A stretch of DNA of 64,000 nucleotides from Talpa occidentalis (GCF_014898055.3 NW_023602073.1:18399784-18463783); one strand, 5' to 3'; positions 11,318-21,560 are shown, counted from the stretch's first letter. Notes: generated from the sequence alone by a model not told the origin. Numbers and translations are program-made.

Positions 11318-11577
11318 TTTTAAAAAAAATTACTTATTCATACAAGCACTGGGTACAGTCAGAAGCACAGGAGGGTGAGAGAATTCACCAGAGCCAGAGC
11401 GGAGAGCAGAACTGGCAGACTGACAAAATACACTGCTAAGGGGAGCAGCGGGCGGAAGGAGAGGTCTGCCGCCATGTGGGACCCTTGCCCGGTGGCCGGG
11501 GATCGAACTGGCGTTGCTAAGGCTGCGCACAGCTTCGCAGCCCAGCGCTCAACTGCTGCGCCACCAGGGGAGGCCCT
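11318..11577 (-). mobile_element. SINE nested in another SINE's tail
   Basis: Antisense copy flanked by TAAAATAAATCT on each side, which is the host SINE's tail duplicated. It is absent from unit 2, so it inserted after the duplication that separated units 1 and 2 here. Confidence 0.85.
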
Positions 11578-11845
11578 AAAATAAATCTTTAAAAAAAAAA
11601 CAAAAAACAAGCATTAACTCTTCGTTTGATATTTTCCTATTATGTGTTTTTCTGCTCCATTTTTAAATTTTCTTCCATCTACTCATTTGGCCTTAAATCA
11701 TTCTTTTCTAATTAGTTGTGGTATAAGATTATTTTTTAAATAGATATATCTCATTTTTGGATGTAAACATGTATAGTTTTAAAATTCCTTCTAGTATTCT
11801 ACAAATTCTATAACTTTGGGAATATTGTGTTTTGCAATGTTCTTT

Positions 11846-12114
11846 TTTTTAAATTGTTATTTATTTATTTATGCATGCAAGATCTGAGGTACATGCCAGA
11901 GGTGTGTGTGTGGGGAGTGAGAGGATTCACCTGAGACACAGCAGGGAACAGAACAGGTGGATCAACTGAAACACACTGCTGAGGGAGCAGCAGGCATGTC
12001 AGGAGAGGTCTGCTTCGCCATGTGGGTAGCTCCCTTAGGGGGTCGAACTCGCCCTGTAGAAGCTTCAGACAACTTCATAGGTTGCGTCCCAACCCCTTGT
12101 GCCACCAGGGAGGT
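11846..12114 (-). mobile_element. SINE with internal GT-rich change
   Basis: Antisense copy with a short GTGTGTGTG expansion near 11905; counterpart at 34607-34878. Confidence 0.8.
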
Positions 12115-13386
12115 TCAGTTTTGCAATGTTCTTAAGATATTTTCTGGAAAACATTTTGTTTTGTAATTTTGACCCTTGTGGTTCAAACACATATTTTTCA
12201 AATTGCATTTATTGGGGATATTTCCAGTTTCACTAATCTAGTGTCATTTAGCTGTGATCTGGGAAGATATCTATTATTTTAGTCTCATCTAAGTTGTTAA
12301 AGCTTATTTTATGGACTAACAAATTAGTAGGGGAATGTTTTTGTTGAGTTGAGAATGTTTTTGTTGAGTTGAGAATATCGTGTATTCTAGTGATGTTTGA
12401 TGGGGTGTATATGTTATAATTACGTGATCCAAAATGTGTTCAGGTGCTCTTCTTATTGAACATCTGTCTTTCTGATGCAGTTGAAATTTGGGTATTTACC
12501 TGTTTTCCTGTTGTATTTCTTGCTATTTCTTGCTCCAGTTCTGTTATTTATATATTTGGTATTCCTGAATTTAGGCGCAGATATATTGAAATCTTCGTTG
12601 CTTCTTGGTGAATTCACTCATTTGTTATGTAATATCCTCTTTGCTGTGATACTTATTAACTCCTACTGTAGTTCTTTGTCAGTGTGGCTAACTCTATTCT
12701 TTATAATTCAGCTGGAAAAGCTTTTTCCATGCTTTAGCATACATTTCATGTGTACTGACTACAAATGTGAGTCTCTAGTAGATATGATTTACTTGAAACT
12801 TGCCTTTTCTTTCATTTATTTTTCTAATTTGAAGGCAAATGTTTAATCTTGTATCATTTACAGTACTTGCAGCCATTTTAAACCACAATTATTCTCTAGG
12901 ATGTTCTCTGTGGTTCACTGATTTTGTAGTGACATTCTTTCATTTCCGTTTTGGTATAGTTTGGTATATATATTTTTAATATTCAAAGTATTATGATGTA
13001 TATATTGTAACAGATGATATTTCAGATATCCATTTGTTTTTTACACGTTTGCTCTTGGTTTTCATAGAGAATTAGGTAACAGATCTTAAAATTATATGTT
13101 AATGATAATTATCTGATAGCAGCCCAACTTAAATTTTACACAAAATTCTATTAAATCAGAATTGCCACCTATGATACTGCTTTGTTATTGACACCATGAA
13201 GTATATATTTTAACTGTTTCCTATAATACAGATTATGATTTTTATACTTTTTGCTTAACTTGGTTGTCTAAAAGAGTAAACACATGTGGAAAGGCTAAAT
13301 CATTAGTTGTAATGCCAAAAAGGGAGCTCACTTTCTCTGGCCACACATTTTTCATAACTGTCATCTACATTACTTTACATTTTTCT

Positions 13387-13650
13387 TTTTTTTTTTAAAG
13401 ATTTATTTTATTTATTTATGCAAGCAATGGGTACAGTCAGAAGTGCGGGAGGGTGAGAGAATTCACTAGAGCTAGGCGGGGAACAGAACAGAAGACTGAC
13501 GAAATACACTGCGGAGGGGAGTAGTGGGCGGCAGGAGAGGTCTGTGCGCCATCTGGGACCCCTGAGGTGGCCGGGTATCGAACCAGCGCTGCAGAGGCTG
13601 CAGGCAGCTTCGCAGCCCAGCGCTCAACCTCCTGTGCCACCAGGAAGGCC
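13387..13650 (-). mobile_element. SINE at a unit 1/unit 2 breakpoint
   Basis: Antisense copy. Left of it unit 1 matches unit 2 (to about 36085). Right of it unit 1 continues into DNA that unit 2 lacks until about 18255. Confidence 0.8.
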
Positions 13651-15289
13651 CATGGATAATCTTTCAGAAACTCTCCTGTAAATGAAAAGCTGCATTTCTC
13701 TTGTTGCTGTCAAGATTTTATTTTTGTTTGTGGTTCTTGATAGTTTGATTTCATTGTGTGTCTGTGTTGATATGTTTCTCTTCATTCTACTTGGGATTTA
13801 TTTAGGCTTCTTGAATTTGTAGGTTTCCTTATCAAGCATGGGAAGATGACACAGTTGGTTCTTACAAGCTTTCCGCTCCCTTCTGCCTCTTCTTTCTTAT
13901 TAGGAGTGTTGGTTTGCTTGCTAGTGCCCGCGAGTCCCTCAGGCATTCTTCTTTTTTTTTTTTTTTTTTGCTTCTCTAACTAGGTAATTTAAATTTGTCT
14001 TCAAGTTTTCTCCTTCTTGACTAAGTCTGTTATTGCCCATTTGAATTCATTCGGCTGTGCTGCAGCCCAGGAGGCTGATGCCTCACCCAAAGTCACAAAA
14101 CAAGGCAGTGGCAGGGCCTCAACTCGAAGGGTCGTGAGGATGGAGAAGAGAGAGCAAGAGGGCAAGAGGGCCAGGCCATAAGTGACGAGGGTGAGAGAGG
14201 AGCGGAGGCAGGGGGGAGGTCTGCTCCCATAGGGTGTGTCTGCGCTTGTAATTAGGGACTGGCAGTGTTGTAAACATTTATCTATTCAGAAAGGGACAGC
14301 AACAGACCTTCCCGGATGTGATGCTAGGCGCCCTAGGGCACTGTAGGAGGAAAAGAGAATGGGAGTGGACACAAGGGCTTTCCCAATTCCACCCCTTGCT
14401 CATTCCCGGATGCCGGTCTTGTGCTGGGCAAGGCTGGGCCCAGAGGGGACCCAGTGGGGGAGACTGATAGGAACCAGGACATCAGGTTAGGGGCCAGGGT
14501 AGGGGCAAGGGAAGTTCGGGGGCTGTTGGAACCCAAAGGGACAGCCAGAGGTAGACAGAATCCAGGAGAGTGAGGAGCCAGGACTCAGGATGCAACAACC
14601 CGGTCACCAAGCCACGTGGCTATTGAGTGGAGACAGAAGGGAGCCCCTAGAGTCGAGCAGGCCTGGGGTGACCTCCAGTCTCGCCTCTGTCGAGCTGCAC
14701 GATTCAACAGGTAACACAGACCCCACAGGCCTCTGTGTCCCTGCCAGTCCGAGGGCACTAACAGCATCTGGAAGGTTCTGAAAGGATGGAACTAGCTCCT
14801 CTCTGCCCAGGAGCTGAGCCAGCACCAGCAGTTGAGCCTCCATGCTGGGTCTGGCTCCTAGGCCCTCAAGTCAGCAGGGTCGACTCGGTGACCCCAGTTT
14901 AGTTTCAGCAGTCCAAGGCCTCCAGCATGCCAGGCCCTGGGCTGGGCAGTGCTGGGCACATGGACGTGAGCTCCCAGTCTGATGGGGTGGGGGGTTGGCA
15001 GGCGTGGGTGGACAGTCATCCCCCCTCAGCTTGGTTTAAGTACTTGGTTCAAGTACTGGCCTGCAGGACCGGTTCAGCTCTGTCCAGACTCGCATCTCCC
15101 TGGGGACAAGCCGAGAAATTTCCTTCCCGGGAACAATGTCAGCTATGGGTCAGAGGACTGGCTTTCATCTCCAGCAGACACACTCCCCCTTCCTTTCCTA
15201 GCGAGAGCCTCCTCACTCTCCCTGTGGCCGTGGAGGCTGAAAGAGGGCGTCTGGGTCCCCAGGAGCCAGTCTGACCCCCGGGGCACGCT
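13651..15289. other. Noncoding DNA, probably ETFB intron 1, with a MIR relic
   Basis: Single-copy DNA between the breakpoint SINE and the ETFB CpG island. A stretch at about 14070-14130 (CACCCAAAGTCACA...GGCAGTGGCAGGGCC) looks like an antisense MIR core. No ETFB exon 2 or later exon is recognisable here or further left, so these exons, if present, lie outside the window. Small open frames on both strands have no recognisable domains. Confidence 0.45.
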
Positions 15290-15754
15290 TCCTGGCGGTA
15301 ACAGCCCCTGGCGTTTGCAGCGCAGGCGAATTGTGAAAGTTCCCTCGGGTGCAGAGCCCGGGTGCGGACGAGCCGTCCCACGGAGCTGGACGGGGCATCG
15401 CGGCTCTCGCCCCTCCCAGCGGAGTGGCCGCTCTGCGCCTCCGTTTGTCCGATTGTTCAACAGGCCCTTGGCTGCCGCAGCGGAGAGAAAGAGACGCCCG
15501 CTCAGCACAGTGCTCAGGGAGAGCCCAGGAGGGGAGGCGGAGGGTCCCGGGTCACCCCGGGGCGGGGGGGCGTGAGGAGAGAGCAGCTGTCAGAACCTCT
15601 CAGGTCGGCGCCTGATCTTTGCCCTCGGGGTGACTTTGACTTTGGGGAGGAGAGGCAGACATCGGGGTGACGAGAGCACCCCCACACAGTGCGCACTCAC
15701 GATCCCGGAGGCACTCGGTCCCGGCTCAGGGAGGTGGGAGGGGGCCTCGGTCAC

Positions 15755-15796
15755 CTTCACGGCGAAGTCGATCACGAGCGCGCGCAGCTCCGCCAT
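15755..15796 (-). CDS. ETFB: ETFB coding exon 1, with a five-codon deletion
   Basis: ETFB is the beta subunit of electron transfer flavoprotein. With ETFA in the mitochondrial matrix it passes electrons from acyl-CoA dehydrogenases to ETF-QO. This exon reads MAELRALVIDFAVK and then a donor (AAG|GTGACC). The known mammalian N-terminus begins MAELRVLVAVKRVIDYAVK, with an intron following in the same place. The match in start, end and splice position, plus the CpG island and the neighbouring CLDND2 and NKG7 loci, makes the identity firm. The five residues AVKRV of the first beta-strand are missing, a 15-bp in-frame deletion. No downstream exon is in the window, so I cannot tell whether this copy is active; an assembly error, or a functional second copy elsewhere, are alternatives. 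Confidence 0.75.
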
Positions 15797-15935
15797 CTTC
15801 CCGCGGCAGCCCCCGCGGGGTCCCGCGCTCGCTCGGACTCGGGCGGCCGGCGCCCCGCCCCCGCCCTTCTCTGCGCCTGCGCCCCCTCCGGCAGCCAGTC
15901 ACTCGCGGCAGCGCCCGCCTCCCCCCGGGGGAGCA

Positions 15936-15982
15936 CCAATCGGGCGGCCGGAGGGAGGCGTGGCAGGCGGATGCCGACCAAT
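15936..15982 (-). promoter_or_regulatory. Paired CCAAT boxes upstream of ETFB
   Basis: Two CCAAT motifs (15936-15940 and 15978-15982) stand 42 bp apart, 140-186 bp upstream of the ETFB start codon, within the CpG island. Spacing and position fit NF-Y sites of a TATA-less housekeeping promoter. Confidence 0.45.
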
Positions 15983-17033
15983 GAGGAGGGGTCGGGGAGG
16001 GAGGCGGGACCCGGGCGGAAAGGGGAGCGGCGACGGGGGGCGTGGCCGGGAGCTGGGGGAACGGTCCTGCAGGGGCGGGGCGCCCCGGAGCAGAGCTCGC
16101 CCCAGCCCGCCGTCCTATCCTCTTGCCGAGCCCGAATCCTCCCCTCCCTGCGGACTCCCACCTCCTCCTCGCCCCGCCAAGTCGCCCCGCCCGCGTCTGT
16201 CTCCCCATTGTGCCCCACGCGCCGGTACCCCAGCTCTGCCCCTGCGCCCCCCAAACCCGCGTCCTCCGTGGTGCCCCCTCCTCTTCCTGCGCCGCTGCCC
16301 GCCCGGACCCCTCCAGACCGCGCCCCTGTCCTCTCCAGTCTTTCCTCCTTCCCTGCCCCCCCAGCCCCGGCCGGCTCCGCCCCGAGCCTGTCCCCGCCCG
16401 CGCCCCGCGCGCGTGGACGCCCGGGCCCGCGAGGTCGGCCCGCCCCGCTCCCGCCCGGAAAGGCCCGGGGGCCGCGGCGGTGGGAGTCGTTCCCCTGTTG
16501 CGCCCCCGGCCGGCTGCGGGCGCGGGGACCCCGGGGCCGGCGTCGGGGCTCCCGGTCCTGGGGCGGCAGAGAGCGCACGCCCGGTGGGAGGCGGCGGTGC
16601 GCGCGGTGGGGCCCGGGGGTGGAGCGCGGGCGGCCCGGGCCCGGTCAGGCTCCAAGGGCGCCTCTGCCTGGGGTGCGGGGTCGAGAGCGGGCGGCACGTG
16701 CTGGGGGTCCCTGGGAGGTCACTGGGGTGTCTGCGGCGCAGGAGGGGCCTTCCCTGCCACACTGCTGAGCTCACCCACCCGAAGTCAGGAGATGGGTGGG
16801 GACATGGGGGGCCTTGTGTCACCCACGTGGGGGTGTGTGGTGGCCTCGGTCACCGAGGGGCAGCTGGATCTGGGACTGGAATTGGAAAAGATGTAGGTGC
16901 CCAGCTGTGGGGGAGGGGCAGGGACCACTGCGGTCAGTGCGGGGTCGCCATCTAGGGGGGCTGGAGCAGGATCTAGGGGGGCTGGGGTAGGCGGGCCCCA
17001 CTCGGGCAGGGTAGATTGGAGGCGACGCCCCTG

Positions 17034-17171
17034 TTAACAGTCCTGCCACAGGCCGCTGTGGCCCCTGTGGTGCTGGATCCAGTAGCTGGAGGCAGTGGAG
17101 AGAATGGTGACCACGTTGGCTAAGAAGCCCAGGATGGTGCCCCCCCAATTGGAGGCTCCACTTCATCCCAT
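17034..17171 (-). pseudogene. CLDND2: CLDND2 exon 1 remnant (claudin domain containing 2)
   Basis: Minus-strand translation in the frame of the ATG at 17171 gives, after an early stop, GGTILGFLANVVTILSTAS then SYWIQHHRGHSGLWQDC and a stop. This corresponds to the first membrane segment and the W-x(n)-GLW claudin-type signature of CLDND2, whose start is MGVKRSLQSGG. A missing base after the ATG brings a TGA at codon 3. The alternative ATG at 17166 restores KWSLQ but runs out of frame at the run of seven G. TAA (17036-17034) replaces the expected residue after the GLWQ-x-C motif. The later exons (extracellular loop end, other three membrane segments) are not found in the 1.2 kb before ETFB. Position between ETFB and NKG7, same strand, is as in human. 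Unit 2 has lost the locus entirely. Confidence 0.75.
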
Positions 17172-18768
17172 GCCAGGGAACCTGTCTTCAGAGCCACAGG
17201 GGCAGTATAGGCCAAGGGCCTGGCCCAGCTTCTGGGAGCTTCTTCCCCAGGCTCCTCTCCTGCCAGAGACCCCTTGTGCTGGTCACTCTGTATCCCGGAT
17301 GCCACCCCGGCACCCAGGCCCTTACTCCTGGGAATCTGGAAAGTATCCTCCCTCAGGGTTCCTCCCTCCCCCTCCCTAAGACTCCCACTAGGGATGAGGC
17401 CTTGCTCCCCAGGAGTCCCCGCTTAGGCAACTTCTTGTCTCCCAGAGACCTCCACCCCGGGAGGGGTGACCCTTAGGTCTGTCCAGTGCCCCCCTCCCCA
17501 AAGCACACTCCCACCTAAGTGACTCACACCCCCCTCCCAGATCTCAGACACAGCGCCCAGGGAGGAGGGGGATGGGAGACTGGGTCTCTGTGAGTCTGCG
17601 GGGGTTCCAGAACACTCTCCCGCAGCGGCCATTCACAGAGATAACCACACACACACACACACACACAGTTGGCCTGCAGGTGACAGCTCAGAGACACTTG
17701 GCAGGTCTGGACCCTGACAGTCTAGACCCTGGTCCTCTAGAAACTGCTCTGCCCTGACCCCAAACTCTCCTGCTGTGCTCAGCCCTCCCAGGCCCCTGCA
17801 GCTCCGCCCTCCTCCCTCCACGTCTCAGAGCCCACGTTCCTCCAGGCCCCTCCTGCTCCATGCAGTGCCTCTCCCCGAGAGCTCACCCCCAGCTCCAGCC
17901 CTGCTTAGCTGCCTCCCACACCCTCTGATCCTCAGCCCCCTCTCAGCTGAGCCCGGCGGCGTCCCCCACAGCAGGGATGGTTCACTGTCCCGTGTTTGGT
18001 CTAGGGGCCCCAGATCTGCTGGCCTTACATGTGCCCCCTCCAGCTTGTCACCCCGAATTGCCCTTGGACCTCGGATTCTGGTTCCGTCCACCCCCTAAAT
18101 GTCCTGGTTCCCTCTCTCCTGTCCATCTAGTGCCTGGCCCCAGGCAGGCCCCTCATGGGCCCACCTGTCTCCTGTGGGACCCACTGAGTCACCAAGTTCC
18201 TCCCTCAACCCCCAGGCTCCTGTGCCCATCCCAAGGGGGCTTTGTGGTACCCCAAGTGGATGCTCCCCTCCCCTGATAACATTCTCCTAGCTCCCCAGCT
18301 ACCTCGGACAGAATCAGTTGGGATTTCGAGCCCGTCTCCCACCGCCCTCTGTCCATTCTCACTTTCCACCAGAATCCCCCCAGCATTCCGGCCACAGAGA
18401 TCTCCTCTGCATCCTCTAAAAACAGCTGGTCTTTCCACAGCTCTACCTTTAGGTGCCTCCATCTGATTACCTTTTCTCGGCCCCAGATGTCCCTGCACCC
18501 CCAGATGTGATCAGCCTTTCTCAGAACCCTCCTGGACTTTGTGCCCCCTCCGAACTCATGGACCCTGGTGTGCAGGAAGAGGAGGGGTGTGCCTGACTCC
18601 TCTCTGGGGCCCTAAGTCCGCACCATGCAGCCGGCCAGCCCTGGCTTCTGTCACGACCCAATCAATCTCAGAATAACCACATTCAGCGAATTTTACTTGA
18701 CCAGGTGAAGAAACCAAAGAGGGTAGGGGGACAGCATGAGGGGCAGGATTTCTGCGCTCGTCTTTCTT
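17172..18768. other. Intergenic DNA between CLDND2 relic and NKG7
   Basis: C-rich noncoding DNA. A (CA)n microsatellite of about 11 units lies at 17645-17668. From about 18255 to 18768 it is duplicated at 36404-36931 in unit 2. A minus-strand AGTAAA at about 18684 could be the ancestral NKG7 poly(A) signal. No exon recognised. Confidence 0.5.
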
Positions 18769-19030
18769 TTTTTTAAGATTTATTTATTTATGCATACAAG
18801 AACCGGGGTACATGCCAGAGGTGTGCAGAGGGAGAGGATTCACCAGAGACAGGGTGGGGAGCAGAACAGGCAGATGTACTGAAATACACTGCTGAGGGGA
18901 GCAGCAGGGAGACAGGAGAGGTCTGCTGCGCCATGTGGGTAGCTCCCTGGCCGGGCATGGAGCTCGAGCTGCAGTGGCTGCGGACAGCCTCATTGTGCGG
19001 TCTCAAGCCCTTGTGCCACCAGGGATGCCC
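18769..19030 (-). mobile_element. SINE in the 3' end of NKG7 copy A
   Basis: The SINE lies in the same orientation as NKG7 and starts about 70 bp after the NKG7 stop codon, so it would be part of the 3'UTR. Its tail offers several AATAAA hexamers and could end the transcript. The same insertion is at 36932-37188 beside copy B, so it predates the gene duplication. Confidence 0.85.
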
Positions 19031-19098
19031 TGGGCTACTTTTGTGGTAGCTCCACAAGAGTGAGTGACGCCTTCCGCTCACGTCCTCTCATAGGCAGG

Positions 19099-19802
19099 CT
19101 AGGGGCTCCTGTAGTGGGCGGCCAGGCTCAAGCTCCCTGGGTCACAGACATGGTCAGGGGCAGCCCTCCTCCCTCAGCCCCTGCCGGCCTCCCGCGCCCA
19201 GGGTCGCGCTCACCTGTAATGCCCAGGAAGGCAACTGACATACAGCCCAGGTAGTAGGACCAGGAGAAGTAGGACGGGGCCGGGGTCGAGGGTATCCGGC
19301 TCCACCACTCAATGGTGTAGACCGCCATGGCCACTGTGGCGCAGAGGGCTGGATCAGGACAGTCGGGGGCGTCAAGCCTGCTGTAGGGGCCCTCTGCCCC
19401 TGCTTGGGCCAACCCCACTTCTTACCTGCGGCAAAGCCCGTGATGCACGAGACGAGGGGCCCGCGGACCGGGGCGGACCAGGAGGGGATGCAGGACAGGA
19501 CCAGGAACCCGACGGACACCAGCCCCAGCAGGGCCGACAAAATGGCAAAAATCCGTGTCACATGGATGTAGCCTGCGCCAGACCAGACCTCTGAGCACCG
19601 GTGCTGCCTGGCCGGTCCCCTCCGTCCCCTCAGGGACCCTCTTACTTTTCACTGGGTCCCGACGGCTCCTTGGCCAGAGGCCCAAGTGAGCTGAAAATCT
19701 AGGTCCAGTGTCCATGATCCAGAAATCTGTACTCACAGCCACCAGGATGAAGACGAGGCCCAGGCAGCCAGCCAGCACAGCCAGTGTCCGGCAGGGCTCC
19801 AT
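19099..19802 (-). CDS. NKG7: NKG7, copy A (four coding exons)
   Basis: NKG7 is a four-pass claudin/PMP22-like membrane protein of cytotoxic granules in NK and T cells, needed for efficient granule exocytosis. Coding exons: 19802-19646, 19572-19426, 19348-19214 and 19136-19099, with introns of phase 1 and GT-AG ends throughout. They give 158 residues (human about 165). Visible features: the start MEPCRTLAVLAGCLGL with membrane segment 1, STDFW and SAHLGLWP (the W-GLW claudin-type motif), GYIHVT-like SYIHVTRIF at exon 2, VSVGFLVLSCIPS, RGPLVS, VAMAVYT and SWSYYLGC. The last exon stops at TAG about seven residues earlier than human, losing the tyrosine-based tail. This copy departs from conserved residues in exon 3 (IEWWS where SERxx is expected; C for W in SWSFYLGW), so it may be evolving faster than copy B. 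The frame is open; splicing is inferred from sequence only. Confidence 0.85.
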
Positions 19803-19966
19803 GGGCGTCCGCTGAGGGGCTGTGCTCCGGGCTCCCCTGAGCTCCTGGAAGAGACCCCGGCAGGGAGGAGTGTCTTTGACGACAAGGTGGGTTTGCTTTC
19901 ACCCATCCTGACAGCTGCCTTCACACCCTCTCCTCAGTGTGTCAGGGAGAGCGTGAGGGTGTCGTT

Positions 19967-19973
19967 TGTGGTT
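19967..19973. promoter_or_regulatory. RUNX-type motif upstream of NKG7 copy A
   Basis: TGTGGTT, 165 bp upstream of the start codon; conserved in copy B at 38128-38134. RUNX factors act in cytotoxic-lymphocyte genes, so this is a plausible site, but a 7-mer occurs often by chance. Confidence 0.25.
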
Positions 19974-21264
19974 GAGAGGAGGGTTGTGTGTTTCAGGCTC
20001 TAACTCCAGTGCCTCGAGCTTGAACCACCACCTAAAGCTCGAATCATCGGGGGGCTTCCTGGAAGAGGTGAGAGAGTTTGGGACTCCAGATGTGAATGTG
20101 CTGGGCTGTGAATACAAGGGGATGTGGCCAGAGGGGTCCGTTGTGGCACAATGCGTCATACTTTCCTGTTTGGGGAGACCGAATTGGGGGTGGTGGAGCA
20201 ATTCAAGGGTCTTCACAAAAAGAAGGGGCTGGGGCCATGGTGCCTGAAGCTGAAGGAAGAAGACCCGGGACCCAGAGTCCAGGTCCCAAGGGAGGAAGGG
20301 TGGTGGGGAGCTCGGACTCCCAGGTCCCTGGTTGGAGCTGAGGGCCTTGGCAGGTGGAGAACCACCTCATGACAGCTTCTGAGCAGGCTGACATCCTGCC
20401 GGCATGTCTCTTCCTAGACAGTTCTGCTCCAGGTTGGGGGGTTTGGGGGGTCTCTGGCAGAGATCTCCAGTGTGAGAGGGGAGGTGTGTGCAGGATCCCC
20501 CCAAGGCCAGCCTCCCCATCCCAGCACTAGGCATTGGCCACATTCACCTAACAGCAGGTGTGTGGTACAGGTGTGCGGCCAGGTGAGACGCAGCACCTGG
20601 ACTTCTAGGAAGCTGAGCGTGACCCAGAAGTGAAGCTGTCGTGAAGGCTGAGTCTGCAGTCCCGGGACAGCTGGCCCCGGGGAGGCCAAAGCGCTGCTCG
20701 CCCAGGGCACGCCCTCCCCGGTGAGGTGACCGCCTGTGCTGCCCACACGCTCGCCAGGCCCGCGGCAGCAGAGCCAGGCCGGGGCATTAATGGCTTCAGC
20801 ACAGGACCGTTGAGGAAGCCCGTGGTTCCAGGCGCGCGCGAGGGCGGGGCCGAGGCGAGGGGAGCGCGCGACCTTGGGGCAGTGCAGCCCCGCCCCTACT
20901 CTCTGAGCTAACTGCTTGTTTATTTGCAAACCCAGTCCCCAGCTCAACCCCAAACCCACCCGGGTTCCCATCCCAGCCCCACACCTGCTCCCTCACCTTC
21001 TCCTCAACCCCTATAATTCCTGCCGTGACCCCGCACCCCACTATCACTTCCCTTCTGCCTCCAGACCAAGCTTGTAACCTTGAAATTTCCTCAGGGGTGG
21101 GGGGGCACTGAGTGGCATCTTTGGGGAAGCACCTGGGGATGGGGCTGTTGCCAGGGCATCTGACCGAGCCATGAGGAGGCTGGAGCCTCAGCTCCCCGGA
21201 CTCCCCAGAGGGGTGAAGGGCTGGAGACTGGGTTCAGTCAGTGATCAATGAAACTTCCTTAGAC
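19974..21264. other. Upstream flank of NKG7 copy A with a GC-rich patch
   Basis: Duplicated at 38135-39420. A GC-rich patch at about 20700-20900 with GGGGCGGGGC-type boxes and GCGCGC stretches resembles a weak CpG promoter in both copies. Open frames shared by both copies on the minus strand (20414-20971 and 38530-38910) carry frame differences and no domain I recognise, so I do not call a gene. Confidence 0.4.
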
Positions 21265-21282
21265 CCTGAAAGGACAGGGTTT

Positions 21283-21472
21283 GGAGAGCTCCCTGGTGCA
21301 TGAACACAGATGCTGGTGGCGAGGGCACCCCTGGAGGGGCATGAGAGCCCCTTTCTGTCTGCCAGCCATGTGGGTTTCTTCCTGGCCGCCCGGAGTCAAA
21401 CCTGTGCTGAAGAGGTTGTGGACAGATTCACATCATGGTGCTCAACCCGCTGCGCCAGCAGGGAGGTCCCTG
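21283..21472 (-). mobile_element. Degenerate SINE
   Basis: Fragments recognisable as GCCATGTGGGTTTCTTCCTGG and CTGCGCCAGCAGGGAGG; counterpart at about 39545-39666. Confidence 0.5.
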
Positions 21473-21477
21473 TGTGG

Positions 21478-21560
21478 ACTTTTTTATCCCCATTTCTCAG
21501 GTAAAGAAACTGAGCCTTGAAACGACAGAGGCACTTATGGGACTGACCCTGGACACTAGC
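21478..21560 (+). mobile_element. MIR fragment
   Basis: TTATCCCCATTTCTCAGGT followed by AAGAAACTGAG is the typical MIR core text. The same fragment is at about 39678-39745. Confidence 0.6.

Larger units (their letters stand above)
9283..13386 (-). mobile_element. Decayed ancient L1 DNA with nested SINEs
   Basis: AT-rich DNA whose minus strand resembles degraded L1 ORF2. Stretches such as 10500-10620 and 12230-12620 follow the typical antisense L1 text (phrases like TTTGTTGGGAG, TTTAGGCGCAGATATATTG), but frames are riddled with stops. It is interrupted by six SINEs. The part from 10138 onward is duplicated at 33187-36100. The hydrophobic open frame at 12475-12846 (plus) is antisense L1 and not a membrane protein gene. 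Boundaries are approximate. Confidence 0.55.
15290..16740 (-). promoter_or_regulatory. CpG island of the ETFB promoter
   Basis: Strong CpG island with many GC boxes, centred on the ETFB start codon at 15796. It occurs only once in the window; unit 2 has lost it. The long open frames across it (for example 15630-16955 plus and 15726-16697 minus) run through Pro/Arg/Gly/Ala-rich translations in several frames at once, which is what CpG-rich DNA gives by chance. Confidence 0.75.

Noticed and set aside
12475..12846. Hydrophobic 123-aa plus-strand frame, with a counterpart at 35191-35493, looking like a membrane protein
   Set aside because: It is antisense to decayed L1; T-rich strands give Leu/Phe/Ile-rich translations. 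The two copies have different lengths and ends.
15630..16955. 441-aa open frame on the plus strand across the ETFB CpG island, with other long frames on both strands
   Set aside because: Several overlapping frames on both strands are open at once and rich in Pro, Arg, Gly and Ala. CpG-rich DNA lacks stop codons by composition. The real exon there is the small ETFB exon on the minus strand.
17645..17668. (CA)n tract near the CLDND2 relic considered as Z-DNA regulatory element
   Set aside because: A short ordinary microsatellite; nothing ties it to a gene.
20414..20971. 185-aa minus-strand frame upstream of NKG7, partly conserved in unit 2
   Set aside because: Conservation is explained by recent duplication, the frames diverge at both ends, and no domain or splice context is recognisable.
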